From Psychroflexus maritimus (lineage in GTDB: Bacteria > Bacteroidota > Bacteroidia > Flavobacteriales > Flavobacteriaceae): a DNA stretch of 64,000 nucleotides. A model generated the notes under the pieces. It was not told the DNA's origin and made no database searches. It worked only from the letters and a program-made list of their open reading frames with translations. Positions 53,423 through 62,587 of the stretch are shown here, in pieces. Where the stretch lies: positions 1 to 64,000 of the forward strand of contig NZ_JAANAS010000013.1 of the NCBI RefSeq assembly GCF_011089875.1. Direction: 5' to 3'. Every line of letters begins with the position of its first letter. Positions within the stretch are counted from its first letter, which is position 1. Made by a program: the position numbers and the translations under genes.

Positions 53423-53629
53423 TTTTTTCTACTAAACTACAATTTTTTAATGACGAACTACCTAATGAAAGTTTAATATTCTATTGTTTACTTCGTTCAA
53501 TCACTAAAAAAAAAGCCATTTTAAATCATTTATATCTTTGGCTGATAAGTTTGGTTTTTGTGATAAGTATTTCTTATAGTCTTTTAAGTTTGTTTATTAG
53601 TTAATGTTTATTTGTAGTTTAAAAAAATG

Positions 53630-53637
53630 TACATTTG
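53630..53637 (+). promoter_or_regulatory. -7 box of trxB
   Basis: TACATTTG is a perfect TAnnTTTG. An in-frame ATG at 53627 overlaps the box, so it cannot be in the transcript. Translation must start at ATG 53657. The nearest TTG (53612-53614) is 18 bases upstream. Confidence 0.5.
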
Positions 53638-53656
53638 TAAGATAAATTATAGAATT

Positions 53657-54643
53657 ATGGCAGAACACTTAGAGAGAATAAAATGTTTGATTATTGGTTC
53701 GGGGCCAGCTGGATATACAGCTGCAATTTACGCTGCTAGAGCCGATCTAAACCCTGTTGTCTATACAGGTATGGAACCAGGAGGACAATTAACCACAACT
53801 ACCGAAGTTGAGAATTTCCCAGGTTATCCGCAAGGAATTGATGGTCCAAAAATGATGACCGAGCTTCAAGAACAAGCAGAGCGTTTTGGTACTGATGTTA
53901 GAATTGGTATGGCTACCAAAGTTGAATTGGCTAAACAAGAAGGCGGCCTTCATAAAGTTCAAATAGATAATAAAAAATGGATAGAAGCAGCCTCTGTGAT
54001 TATTTCAACAGGAGCCTCTGCTAAATATCTAGGCATTGAGAGTGAACAGCGCTTAAGAGGCGGAGGAGTTTCTGCATGTGCCGTTTGCGATGGCTTCTTT
54101 TATAAAGGACAGGATGTAGCTATTGTTGGAGGTGGAGATACAGCCGCCGAAGAAGCAACTTATCTTGCAAAAATATGTAACCACGTAACCATGTTAGTTA
54201 GAAGAGGTGAGATGCGAGCTTCAAAAGCTATGCAAAATCGCGTTTTTAATACGAAAAACTTAACGGTAAAATTTTATACTGAAGTTGATGAAGTTATAGG
54301 CGAGCAAGTGGTTGAAGGTTTACGTATGATTAATAATCAAACCAACGAAACTGAGGAAATTAAAATTACGGGTTTATTTATTGCTATTGGACATAAACCT
54401 AATACCGATATCTTTAAAGGTTTTCTTGATATGGATAACACAGGTTATATTATTACTCAAGGAAAAACTACAAAAACTAATATTCCTGGCGTTTTTGCAA
54501 GTGGAGATGTTCAAGATAAAGAGTATAGACAAGCTGTTACCGCAGCGGGAACAGGATGTATGGCTGCTTTAGATGCAGAACGCTATCTTGCTAGTTTGGC
54601 TCCTGAAGAAGACAAGGTAACTGAAGATGAATTTGTGAATTAA
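53657..54643 (+). CDS. trxB: Thioredoxin reductase
   Basis: NADPH-dependent flavoenzyme that reduces thioredoxin. From ATG 53657 it has 328 residues. The FAD motif LIIGSGPAGYTAAIYAARA is at 11-29, the redox disulfide C141-A-V-C144, the NADPH motif VAIVGGGDTAAEEATYLA near 153, and the second FAD motif GVFASGDVQDKEYRQAVTAAGTGCMAA close to the C-terminus. Single gene with terminator. Confidence 0.97.
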   Translation: MAEHLERIKCLIIGSGPAGYTAAIYAARADLNPVVYTGMEPGGQLTTTTEVENFPGYPQGIDGPKMMTELQEQAERFGTDVRIGMATKVELAKQEGGLHKVQIDNKKWIEAASVIISTGASAKYLGIESEQRLRGGGVSACAVCDGFFYKGQDVAIVGGGDTAAEEATYLAKICNHVTMLVRRGEMRASKAMQNRVFNTKNLTVKFYTEVDEVIGEQVVEGLRMINNQTNETEEIKITGLFIAIGHKPNTDIFKGFLDMDNTGYIITQGKTTKTNIPGVFASGDVQDKEYRQAVTAAGTGCMAALDAERYLASLAPEEDKVTEDEFVN

Positions 54644-54661
54644 CAAGAAAAATTCATTTTA

Positions 54662-54697
54662 AATAAGGCTAGCCTACTGGATAGCCTTATTTTTTAT
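54662..54697 (+). terminator. Terminator of trxB
   Basis: Stem AATAAGGCTA (54662-54671) with TAGCCTTATT (54682-54691), 10-base loop, followed by six T, 18 bases after the trxB stop. Confidence 0.85.
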
Positions 54698-54764
54698 CTT
54701 ATACTATTTTTGTTGTTGATTAAGCTTGTGGTATTTTGTAATATCAATATAATCACTAAATATC

Positions 54765-54838
54765 CGCTATCTAGCTGATTCATTTTCTCCTCTATTTCCT
54801 TGTTCAAAATTTTTGTCCTCTGCGTAGGGATGCAAATT
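54765..54838 (-). repeat. 74-nt dispersed repeat, copy 2
   Basis: Inverted partner of 50653-50726. The minus strand starts AATTTGCATCCC and ends AGCTAGATAGCG. Its palindromic left arm is eroded (TACGCAGAGGAC). It lies between the trxB terminator and structured repeat copy D. Confidence 0.7.
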
Positions 54839-54969
54839 AATTAGCACCTTGTCTAGGAAAAAATTGATTTTGCTTTACTAGGGGTGTTCAAAAATCAAAT
54901 AAGTATAATTTGAAACCTAAGTTTAATTATAGTGTTAACTCTTATGCTTCATGGCTGATTATGAAAAAT

Positions 54970-55113
54970 AGCCCTGATTGTAGTGGAAAACCCGGAATTG
55001 AGAAAGCTTAATTTTACTTACTTTAACAAAGCGACCGGCAGGAAGCTCTTGATTAAAGTTAGAAAAATTTGCTTGCTTAATGAGGATTTGAAGAGAAAAG
55101 CAGGTTCTTGGCT
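54970..55113 (+). repeat. Structured dispersed repeat, copy D
   Basis: Fourth copy, the closest relative of copy C over its whole length. The outer stem is AGC-CCTG with CAGG-TTCTTG-GCT. The core GCGACCGGCAGGAAGCTC (55031-55048) is closed by CTTTAA/TTAAAG. It reads toward the CPBP gene 132 bases downstream. The remaining bases of this 600-base spacer show only the trxB terminator and the 74-nt repeat. Confidence 0.75.
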
Positions 55114-55244
55114 TCAATAAATTAAAGGTATAATTTTTATAGATTTCTGTAACTTTTTATCCTAAAAACTAATTTGTTACTTATTAGATAAAATATTTTG
55201 AATATACAGGATTTTATATAGTATTGCATTTATTAAATATTAAG

Positions 55245-56183
55245 ATGAGAGATTACATAGCTTTAGCTTCAAAATCCTACCACGAATGGTGGCGTTATTT
55301 ATTTGGAACGTTTTTAATTTTTGTGATTTGGCAAATAGGAATTGTTCCTTTTGCCGTAACTGTTGGAACAAAAAAAGCCATGGAGGAGAGCCTAGATAAT
55401 ATAGGTGACCTATCCGACTATGAAGTTTTAATGAATACGTTAGACTCTAATCTAACTTTTTTCTTGCTATTGCTTTCTTTTGTGTTTGGTTTTTTTGGGG
55501 TGTGGTTGGTGGTTCGGTTTTTTCATTCGCAAAAATGGAAAGATTTGCTAACTACCCGTGATAAATTTGATTGGGGGAGAGTGCTAACAGGTTTTAGCAT
55601 CGTTGCTATTTTTGTTACAGCTTCTACACTTATTGAATATTGGGTTAATCCTGGAGATTATGTGTTTAATTATAAAAGCAAAGAGTTTTTGATTTTAGCT
55701 GCTATTGGCATAGTGATGGTGCCGCTGCAAACTACTTTTGAAGAACTTTATTTTAGAGGCTATTTAATGCAAGGTCTAGGAATTGTTTTTAAAAATAGAG
55801 CATTACCTCTAATTGTTACTTCGGTTGGTTTTGGCTTGTTGCACTTAGGCAATCCTGAAGTAGCACAACTGGGAACTATTTTAATGGTAAACTACATAGG
55901 AACTGGGTTTTTATTAGGTATAATGGTCTTGATGGATGAAGGCTTAGAGCTTTCTATAGGTTATCATGCCGGCAATAACCTAATTACTGCTTTATTAGTA
56001 ACTGCAGACTGGACGGCTTTTCAAACAGAGTCAGTTTTAAAATCTGTTGCAGAACCAAGCGTTGGTTTTGAAATATTTTTACCAGTTTTAGTTATTTATC
56101 CATTATTTCTTGCTTTTTTAGCTAAAAAATACAAATGGCATGGTTGGAAACAAAAATTACTAGGAAAGCTAAATGTTTCATAA
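55245..56183 (+). CDS. CPBP-family intramembrane protease
   Basis: A 312-residue polytopic membrane protein of the CAAX protease and bacteriocin-processing (ABI) family. The active-site motifs are E166-E167-x3-R171 (FEELYFRGY), H200 in GFGLLHLGN, and H241-x3-N in GYHAGNN. About eight transmembrane helices are present. The substrate is unknown. ATG 55245 is preferred over TTG 55224. menE follows 55 bases later. Confidence 0.9.
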   Translation: MRDYIALASKSYHEWWRYLFGTFLIFVIWQIGIVPFAVTVGTKKAMEESLDNIGDLSDYEVLMNTLDSNLTFFLLLLSFVFGFFGVWLVVRFFHSQKWKDLLTTRDKFDWGRVLTGFSIVAIFVTASTLIEYWVNPGDYVFNYKSKEFLILAAIGIVMVPLQTTFEELYFRGYLMQGLGIVFKNRALPLIVTSVGFGLLHLGNPEVAQLGTILMVNYIGTGFLLGIMVLMDEGLELSIGYHAGNNLITALLVTADWTAFQTESVLKSVAEPSVGFEIFLPVLVIYPLFLAFLAKKYKWHGWKQKLLGKLNVS

Positions 56184-56238
56184 AAAAAAATCTTTTTTTA
56201 GCTTTGTTTTTACTAACTTTAGCTCATAAAATTAGATT

Positions 56239-57339
56239 ATGAGTAAAAATATAATTCAAGTACATCCTCACTTTAAACTAAATGGTAATCACTTTACAAC
56301 TAAGGAATTGTATTCGGTTGCTTATTCTTTTATTAAAGAAGGAGAGGACTATGAAGAGCTGATAGGGAATTTTTTATTAGATTGGCTTAATGAGAGTTAC
56401 GATAAAATTAAGCTGCGAACTTCGGGTACAACTGGTGCGCCAAAACCTATTTTTATTGAGAAAGTAAAAATGAAAGCTTCTGCATTGGCTACACAAAAAC
56501 GTTTTAAGTTACCTTCAAAAACTAAAGTTCTGCTTTGTATTCCTGCAAATTATGTAGCTGGTAGAATGATGTTGGTTAGAGCGATGGTGTTGGGTTGGGA
56601 AATAGATACCGTTAAACCACAATCCAGAGCTTTAGATGACATTAATAAAACTTACGACTTTTGTGCTCTGACCCCTCATCAACTTGCTAATTCTTTACAT
56701 CAGATTCATTTAATTAGAAAGCTAATTGTTGGTGGAGCTCCCGTAAATAACTCGCTTTTAAATAAACTAAAAAACATTCCTACTAAGGTTTATGAAACTT
56801 ATGGAATGACTGAAACAGTAACTCATATAGCAACTCGCCGAATTAATTCGCTCAAAAAAACCAAGGATAAACCTTTTAAAGCTATTAGTGAAGTAAGCTT
56901 TAGTACAAACAATAAGCATTGTTTAGTTATTAATGCACCAAAAATTTTAAATGAACCTATACTAACTAAAGATGTTGTAGAATTAGTTGACGAAACTAAG
57001 TTTTTTTGGAAAGGGAGGCTTGATAATGTAATTAATAGTGGTGGTGTTAAAATTCATCCAGAGGCTTTAGAAAAGAAAATACAAAGCCAATTTGATTTTC
57101 CCTTTTTTTTAACAGGAATCAAAGACCAAGAGCTTGGACAAAAATTGATAATGCTTGTTGAATCAGAAAATAAAATTCCTAAAGAAAAGCTCTATAAACA
57201 ATTGGATTTGGCAGGTTTAAGTAAATTAGAATTACCCAAAGAGATTATTCAAACAAAAGCCTTTAATAAAACAAGAACAGGTAAAATAGATAGAAAATTA
57301 ACGCTTAATCAGGCTATGAACGACCATACAATAGTTTGA
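56239..57339 (+). CDS. menE: AMP-binding acyl-CoA ligase, probable O-succinylbenzoate-CoA ligase MenE
   Basis: A 366-residue short adenylate-forming enzyme. The ATP motif RTSGTTGAPKP is at 60-70. PANYVAGRMMLVRAM (near 96), VYETYGMTETVTHIA (near 190), and the C-terminal WKGRLDNVINSGGVKIHPE and FNKTRTGKIDRK motifs are all present. MenE makes O-succinylbenzoyl-CoA for menaquinone. Its short length is typical of the Bacteroidota form. No other men gene lies nearby, so the name rests on sequence alone. Confidence 0.82.
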   Translation: MSKNIIQVHPHFKLNGNHFTTKELYSVAYSFIKEGEDYEELIGNFLLDWLNESYDKIKLRTSGTTGAPKPIFIEKVKMKASALATQKRFKLPSKTKVLLCIPANYVAGRMMLVRAMVLGWEIDTVKPQSRALDDINKTYDFCALTPHQLANSLHQIHLIRKLIVGGAPVNNSLLNKLKNIPTKVYETYGMTETVTHIATRRINSLKKTKDKPFKAISEVSFSTNNKHCLVINAPKILNEPILTKDVVELVDETKFFWKGRLDNVINSGGVKIHPEALEKKIQSQFDFPFFLTGIKDQELGQKLIMLVESENKIPKEKLYKQLDLAGLSKLELPKEIIQTKAFNKTRTGKIDRKLTLNQAMNDHTIV

Positions 57340-57459
57340 TTTTAAAACAATAGTTTGTTGCCCATTTTTTAAAAGCTCTCACAAACTAAATTATTTTGTT
57401 TTACTTTAAAAACTAATGATTAATCAAATAAACTTAACACTTAATAATTTATCCTTATA

Positions 57460-58221
57460 ATGAAAATTTTAATATCTCCCGCAAAATCGCTTGATTTAGA
57501 ACGCGCAATTCCTGTAAATTCATTTACCACTCCAGTTTTCTTAACTACTGCAGTGAAAGTGAACAAAAAATTAGCGACTTGTTCAAAAGACGAACTAAAA
57601 CGATTAATGGCTATAAGTGAAAAACTAGCTGATTTAAATTACGAGCGATATCAAGATTTTCAAGAAGACCATCACACAGGGAATTCAAGACAAGCAGTTT
57701 TCACTTTTAATGGCGATGTTTACGATGGCCTTGATGTTTATAATATAGCCCCTGATAACTACGAAATACTTCAACAAAAACTCCGAATTTTATCAGGTTT
57801 ATATGGAATCTTAAAGCCATTCGATTTAATACAGCCTTACCGTTTAGAAATGGGAACAAAATTAGCTATTGGAGAAAACAAAAATTTATATGAATTATGG
57901 AAAGCTAAAATTACAGAAAACTTAAATGAAGAAATAAAAGAAGATGACTTATTGATTAACTTAGCTAGTAATGAGTATTTTAAGGCAGTAAATAAAAAAG
58001 AAATTAAGGCAAAGATTGTTTCTCCTGTTTTTAAAGATTTTAAAAACGGCAAACTTAAAGTAATTAGTTTTTATGCGAAAAAAGCCCGTGGCGCTATGGT
58101 AAAATATATTATTGAGCAAAACGCAAAGACAATTGATGATATAAAAAACTTTAATTATATGAATTATAAGTTTAGCGAAAAAGAATCAACAAATCGTTTA
58201 ACCCCTACTTTTGTTAGATAG
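57460..58221 (+). CDS. yaaA: Peroxide-stress protein YaaA (DUF328)
   Basis: A 253-residue YaaA protein, which lowers free iron and protects DNA during peroxide stress in E. coli. It starts MKILISPAKSLD and continues with LNYERYQDF, QAVFTFNGDVYDGL, LRILSGLYGILKPFDLIQPYRLEMG, and INLASNEYFKAV, all family hallmarks. The next gene starts at the base after its stop. Confidence 0.95.
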   Translation: MKILISPAKSLDLERAIPVNSFTTPVFLTTAVKVNKKLATCSKDELKRLMAISEKLADLNYERYQDFQEDHHTGNSRQAVFTFNGDVYDGLDVYNIAPDNYEILQQKLRILSGLYGILKPFDLIQPYRLEMGTKLAIGENKNLYELWKAKITENLNEEIKEDDLLINLASNEYFKAVNKKEIKAKIVSPVFKDFKNGKLKVISFYAKKARGAMVKYIIEQNAKTIDDIKNFNYMNYKFSEKESTNRLTPTFVR

Positions 58222-59124
58222 ATGAAACTACCAGAAATACCAAAAAATGAAACTGAGCGTTTAGCTGCCTTACACAAATATGGAATTTTAGATACCGAAT
58301 TTGATGAAAAGTTTGATGCTTTAACTCAATTAGCTAGTCAGATTTGTAATACCAAAATAGCTTTAATAAGTTTAATCGATGAAAACAGACAATGGTTTAA
58401 ATCGGTTATTGGACTAAAAGTAAGGCAAACTGCTAGAGGAATTTCTTTTTGTAGCCACGCCATTAATCAGCCGTTTGAATTATTAGAGGTACAAGACGCT
58501 TCTCAAGATGAACGCTTTTTTGACAATCCCTTAGTTATTGGCGATCCCTATATTAGATTTTATGCCGGCTTTCCCGTTCTAGATAAGCAAGGCTTTGCTT
58601 TAGGTACCTTATGCGTTATAGATACAGTGCCTAAAAAGCTAACAACCACTCAAAAATCAGCATTAAAACTACTTGCAAAACAGGTTTACCACTTTATTGA
58701 ATTACATAGCAATACGCAAAGTATTGAAAATGAACGACAAAGTTTTAAACGATTTGCTGCACTATCTCCTTCTATTATCTATAGGCATTCTTCTCATAAG
58801 CATTTAATTTACCACAGTCCTAAAGTTGAAGATTTACTAGGTTATACCCAGATTGATTTTAAAAATAATCCTAATTTATGGATGAAATTAATTCATAAAG
58901 ATGATGTAAATCGGGTTAAAGAAGCATTTAAAAATACTAAAATTAATCAAAAAATAAACCTAACGTATAGGATCCAAACTAAAGATCAATCCTGGCTTTG
59001 GGTCAACGATATAGGCATAAGTCTTAAAACTAAAAACAACTATTTTTTTAAAGAAGGAGTGGTTACAAATATTACAGAAACAATAAAAAATAAAGACGTG
59101 TTTTTAAAAACTAACAAGTCTTAG
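58222..59124 (+). CDS. GAF-PAS sensor protein without output domain
   Basis: A 300-residue cytoplasmic protein. It starts EIPKNETERLAALHKYGILDTEFDEKFDALTQLAS, a typical linker before a GAF domain (about 20-155, with ISLIDENRQWFKS, GISFCSHAI, GFALGTLCVID). A PAS_3-type domain follows at about 175-290 (SPSIIYRHSSHKHLIYHSPKVEDLLGYTQIDF..WMKLIHKDDVNRVKEAF). No kinase, GGDEF or HTH follows, so it must signal through a partner or be a shortened kinase. It abuts yaaA, which hints at a redox or stress link. Confidence 0.82.
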   Translation: MKLPEIPKNETERLAALHKYGILDTEFDEKFDALTQLASQICNTKIALISLIDENRQWFKSVIGLKVRQTARGISFCSHAINQPFELLEVQDASQDERFFDNPLVIGDPYIRFYAGFPVLDKQGFALGTLCVIDTVPKKLTTTQKSALKLLAKQVYHFIELHSNTQSIENERQSFKRFAALSPSIIYRHSSHKHLIYHSPKVEDLLGYTQIDFKNNPNLWMKLIHKDDVNRVKEAFKNTKINQKINLTYRIQTKDQSWLWVNDIGISLKTKNNYFFKEGVVTNITETIKNKDVFLKTNKS

Positions 59125-59329
59125 TAGTCTGCTAGAAGCATACAATTTCATCAACTTTTCATTTCTTAAAAGAAGCAATTTAATTATCAAGATTAATAGC
59201 TACATCTATAAACTAAATGCTTATGATTAGCTTGAATAAATACAATAAAGCATAATTTTTAATTAAATTCATAAATAAAAGTTAGTTTATCGTTTTATGA
59301 TTTTTACCTTCGAAAAAAAAAAGATAATA

Positions 59330-59506
59330 ATGTTTGGATTATTTAAAAAGAAAAGTGAGTTAGATCAATTAAGAGAACAATATAAAAAACTACAAAAAGA
59401 ATCTTTTGAACTTTCAAAAACTAATCGCTCCTCAGCCGATAAAAAAGCCGCTGAAGCCGAAGAGGTGTTTAAGAAAATTGAGGCTTTAAAAGAAAAAGAA
59501 AAGTAA
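59330..59506 (+). CDS. Small coiled-coil protein, Lacal_2735 family
   Basis: A 58-residue protein MFGLFKKKSELDQLREQYKK followed by a charged helix (KLQKESFELSKTNRSSADKKAAEAEEVFKKIEALKEKEK). It fits the small Lacal_2735 family restricted to Flavobacteriia, of unknown function. The amphipathic MFGLFKKK start may touch membranes. An upstream ATG at 59297 would add an unlikely lysine-rich leader. Confidence 0.8.
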   Translation: MFGLFKKKSELDQLREQYKKLQKESFELSKTNRSSADKKAAEAEEVFKKIEALKEKEK

Positions 59507-59868
59507 ATTTATCTTTAAGTTAAATTTGGTTTTTTTTTGAAAACTTGAATCCAGCAAATTAAAAAAATTTTTGTTTTGGTTTTCAGTATTTGAAAATTTT
59601 AACTTAGTAGATTAACTTCAAACTCTAATTTTTCCATTAGTTTTAACTTAAGAGGAGTTATTTATAAATTAAAGCCTGCTCAAGGAATTTGACTCCCTTA
59701 TTTCTTGCTATACACCCTTTGTCTATCAAAAGGTTTTGTTTTTTTTTAAAATAAAACAGAAACTTTGTCTTTGTTGACAGATTTACTTAAGAAAAAAATT
59801 ATTACTTTAGTAATATCATTTAATATTAGCTTCCATTATAAAAGGGCAGTATTAATAAGCAAGAAGCA
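59507..59868. other. Intergenic stretch without recognisable feature
   Basis: 362 bases of very AT-rich DNA. I see no gene, strong hairpin or repeat copy. TTGACA at 59774-59779, with TTACTTTAG about 30 bases later, may be an imperfect promoter for the next gene. Confidence 0.4.
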
Positions 59869-61062
59869 ATGTCTAAAACCTACCAATTTTTAGTTCTGTT
59901 ATCATTATTTTCATTTTGTAATGCTCAAGAAAAAGATAGTATTTATGGAAATGTAAAATCAATAAGAGAGAAAGTTGAATTCTTAAATGATACTATTCAA
60001 AATAGAAAACTATTTAGTTTTGAAGGAGATTATGGGCATAATGGTTTTAATAGCCCTAAGTATAATCAAAGTCGTTTTCATAGTTGGTGGTACACTACTT
60101 ATTGGACTCATTATATCAATTATTTCAAAGCCTTTGACGAAAGCGGTAAACCCCTAGAGGAAACCTGGTTTTATAAGAATCAAGATACTGTGTATCATGA
60201 TCAATTTTATTATAATAAGCTTGGTAAGCTTAAAAATCAGATAATAATTGAGTATGGAACAAAATCTAATATAACTTATTCGTACAATGAAAATGCTTAT
60301 TTGGAATCTGTAAATACGATTAAAGCTGACACTCTTTATGCTTCCAAAAAATATTTTTTTAATGATAAAAATTTAGTTACTGAAATAGAATACTTTAACT
60401 CCTTTATTCCAGATAAAACCGAAAAAACACTTAAGTTTTACGACGATGAGGGAAATTTGCTTCGAATGAAAAAAATTGGTTTCTTCAGCTCTAAATTTGG
60501 AACTATCTATGAATTTGATAAAAAAGGAAGAAAGTCAAAAGTTTTCAATCAGGTGTCATCAAATTCATTAATTATACCTGACCCTATAACACAAAATAGA
60601 GAAGATAAAGGAATAAAACAATTGAGTGAACAATTTTTTTATGACGAAAAAGATAGAATTATTGAAACACATTATTATAAACAAGATTTTAATGATAGGA
60701 CAAAAGTAGTTTTGTATCGAAAAATCAAGAATATTTACAAGGACGATTTATTAATTAAGATTATTCATTACAAAAATGCAGATTCTATAATAAGCACTAA
60801 AACTTATAAATATGATGAAAAAGGCAGGGTAATTAAAAACACTACTTCTTTTTCAAAACATAGTAAAAATAATAGAACACTTCAATACTCTTATGCTAAT
60901 CATAATTTACCAACAAAATTAATTTATGAAGACGATAGAGGAAAGACAGAGGTTGAATTTGTTCATGAGTTTGATGAAAATAAAAATTGGATCAAACAAA
61001 CCAAATTTGTTAATGGCGAGAAGTTGTATGTTTGGACAAGAGAAATTACTTATTTCAAATAA
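59869..61062 (+). CDS. Secreted protein with YD-like repeats
   Basis: A 397-residue exported protein (signal peptide ending FSFCNAQ, about 19). Recurring units of 25-30 residues have the pattern FDEKGR..E..YY (FDESGKPLEETWFYKNQD, YNKLGKLKNQIIIEYG, FYDDEGNLLRMKKIGF, YDEKGRVIKNTTSF, FDENKNWIKQTKF), like the YD/RHS-type strands of Bacteroidota secreted proteins. No toxin domain is attached. The function is unknown. Confidence 0.65.
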   Translation: MSKTYQFLVLLSLFSFCNAQEKDSIYGNVKSIREKVEFLNDTIQNRKLFSFEGDYGHNGFNSPKYNQSRFHSWWYTTYWTHYINYFKAFDESGKPLEETWFYKNQDTVYHDQFYYNKLGKLKNQIIIEYGTKSNITYSYNENAYLESVNTIKADTLYASKKYFFNDKNLVTEIEYFNSFIPDKTEKTLKFYDDEGNLLRMKKIGFFSSKFGTIYEFDKKGRKSKVFNQVSSNSLIIPDPITQNREDKGIKQLSEQFFYDEKDRIIETHYYKQDFNDRTKVVLYRKIKNIYKDDLLIKIIHYKNADSIISTKTYKYDEKGRVIKNTTSFSKHSKNNRTLQYSYANHNLPTKLIYEDDRGKTEVEFVHEFDENKNWIKQTKFVNGEKLYVWTREITYFK

Positions 61063-61446
61063 ATATTTGATCTCTTAGCTGTATTTTCGTTTCTTTTAGG
61101 CAGATTTAAAAGAGTTAGTTACTTTTGAATTATGCATGAACATATTTTAAACTTATAAGTTTCTTTTTCTAAGATTAATTCTTGAATTTGATTTTACCTA
61201 TAGGCAGTTTTGTTTATATCCAATTATTTTCAAGTTGTCGATCATTCTAAAAGAACTCCGAAAGAAATAATTTTGATAACTTTGCAGAAAGAAATTATTA
61301 AGGATGATAAAAAAAAGGTTTGCGTATTTTTAAAAAACTTAAATTTAACCCCAATCCCTTCCGACTTATTTAGGAATCGGAAGTGAATTTTAAGTTGCCA
61401 CTTATGTTATGTGCGTTACCTTACATTCAACAATTTTGAGAATAAA
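61063..61446. other. Intergenic stretch with one hairpin and an orphan -7 box
   Basis: No gene seen. TAACTTTG at about 61278-61285 is a perfect TAnnTTTG, but only a nine-codon frame (ATG 61302) follows. A hairpin CTTCCGA..TCGGAAG spans 61358-61383 and resembles small dispersed palindromes. The rest is AT-rich. Confidence 0.35.
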
Positions 61447-61476
61447 ACACGCTTATTCAATAAAAAATAAGCGTGT
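61447..61476 (-). terminator. Terminator of the BtuB/BtuG-like operon
   Basis: Stem ACACGCTTATT (61447-61457) with AATAAGCGTGT (61466-61476) and an 8-base loop. On the minus strand it is followed by TTTTATT, 33 bases beyond the stop of the propeller protein. Confidence 0.75.
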
Positions 61477-61508
61477 AAAAACTTTAAAACTGAGGTTTGT
61501 TGTAATGT

Positions 61509-62576
61509 TTAATTTAAGTAAAATCCGTTAGGACCAATCCCTGTTGAAAATTCAGCTTCAACATTCCCCGATAAATCAAAAATGAACACATCTCCATTAG
61601 AGGCAAAATCGCCTGCATCAGCAATAAATATTCTACCGTCAGCAACTAAAAATCCATAAAAAACACCAAATTCTGAATCGCTAGTGTAGGAGAGAAGTGG
61701 GGTTTCATCAAAAGCTAAATCGCTTAAATTTGCCGTAAATACTTCGTTGGCATTGGTTAAATAGAGTATGCCTTCGCTGATTTGTAAATTAGCACTACCC
61801 TGTAGATTTTCATCAAATTCAATTTCAGTAGCTATGCTAAAGTTAGTTAAATCTACTTCAACTAATTTTTCGCTACTCAATGCATAAAGCGATTGCCCAA
61901 CAATTTCCATAGAATTTAACCCCTCGCCAACTTCAATACTTTGTATAATGCTGTTAGTATTGGGATTCAAAACACTTAATTGATTCCCCATTCCGTAGGA
62001 AGCGTTTTGAATAATTAGTTGCCCGTTATGTTCTTCAATAAATTCAACTACAGCTCCTGCATTAATTTCATTTTCAACGGTTAAACTTTCCAAATCAATA
62101 ACAGCAATGTAGTCGTCATCTGATGTTGAAAAACTTGCTTGATTGGTTACATAAGCTTTTCCATTGTAAATAGTTCCGTAGCGCGGAACGTCTAGGCCAT
62201 TTTCTAAGCTTCCTTGAAGTTCAAAAGTAAAACGATCTACTACGGTAATCAAGTTACTTCCATTAGCTATGATATAAGCATTTTCTTCATCAAAAAAGAT
62301 AGATTGAACAAATTGACCTAAGTCTTCACCGTTGTTTACGGCTGAAAAAACACCTTGCTCAATTTCGCTTAAATTATTAGGAATAAAGGAAATGCTCCCT
62401 TCACTCCCTCCTTCGTTCACTACAAAAATTCCATTTTCGTAAGGTCTTTCGGTAGTAGGGTCTCCATTATTTGGGTCGTCAGGATCTTCAGCAAGGATAG
62501 CGTCATCATCTCCGCTACAAGCCATAAATAATAGACTTAAAAAAACTAATTTCAAAAAATTCGTATTCATTTTCAT
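61509..62576 (-). CDS. Beta-propeller surface lipoprotein, probable BtuG-like cobalamin binder (DUF5074/YncE-like)
   Basis: A 355-residue lipoprotein (lipobox LLFMACSGDDD, C20) with an acidic linker and a seven-bladed-propeller-like repeat domain (about 45-355): GIFVVNEGGSEGSISFIPNN, NLITVVDRFTFELQGSLENGLDVPRYG, YIAVIDLESLTVENEINAG, LVEVDLTNFSIATEIEFDEN. In Bacteroides such propellers (BtuG) sit on BtuB and capture vitamin B12. Here the gene is 11 bases after a TonB receptor, the same arrangement. The ligand is inferred. Confidence 0.75.
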   Translation of the reverse strand: MKMNTNFLKLVFLSLLFMACSGDDDAILAEDPDDPNNGDPTTERPYENGIFVVNEGGSEGSISFIPNNLSEIEQGVFSAVNNGEDLGQFVQSIFFDEENAYIIANGSNLITVVDRFTFELQGSLENGLDVPRYGTIYNGKAYVTNQASFSTSDDDYIAVIDLESLTVENEINAGAVVEFIEEHNGQLIIQNASYGMGNQLSVLNPNTNSIIQSIEVGEGLNSMEIVGQSLYALSSEKLVEVDLTNFSIATEIEFDENLQGSANLQISEGILYLTNANEVFTANLSDLAFDETPLLSYTSDSEFGVFYGFLVADGRIFIADAGDFASNGDVFIFDLSGNVEAEFSTGIGPNGFYLN

Positions 62577-62587
62577 TGTATTTATAG

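Noticed and set aside
53627-53656. Upstream ATG of trxB
   Set aside because: It overlaps a perfect TAnnTTTG box and adds residues not found before the FAD motif of the family.
59869-61062. RHS-type polymorphic toxin
   Set aside because: Only loose YD-like repeats and a signal peptide are present. There is no RHS core, protease cut site, toxin tip or immunity gene.
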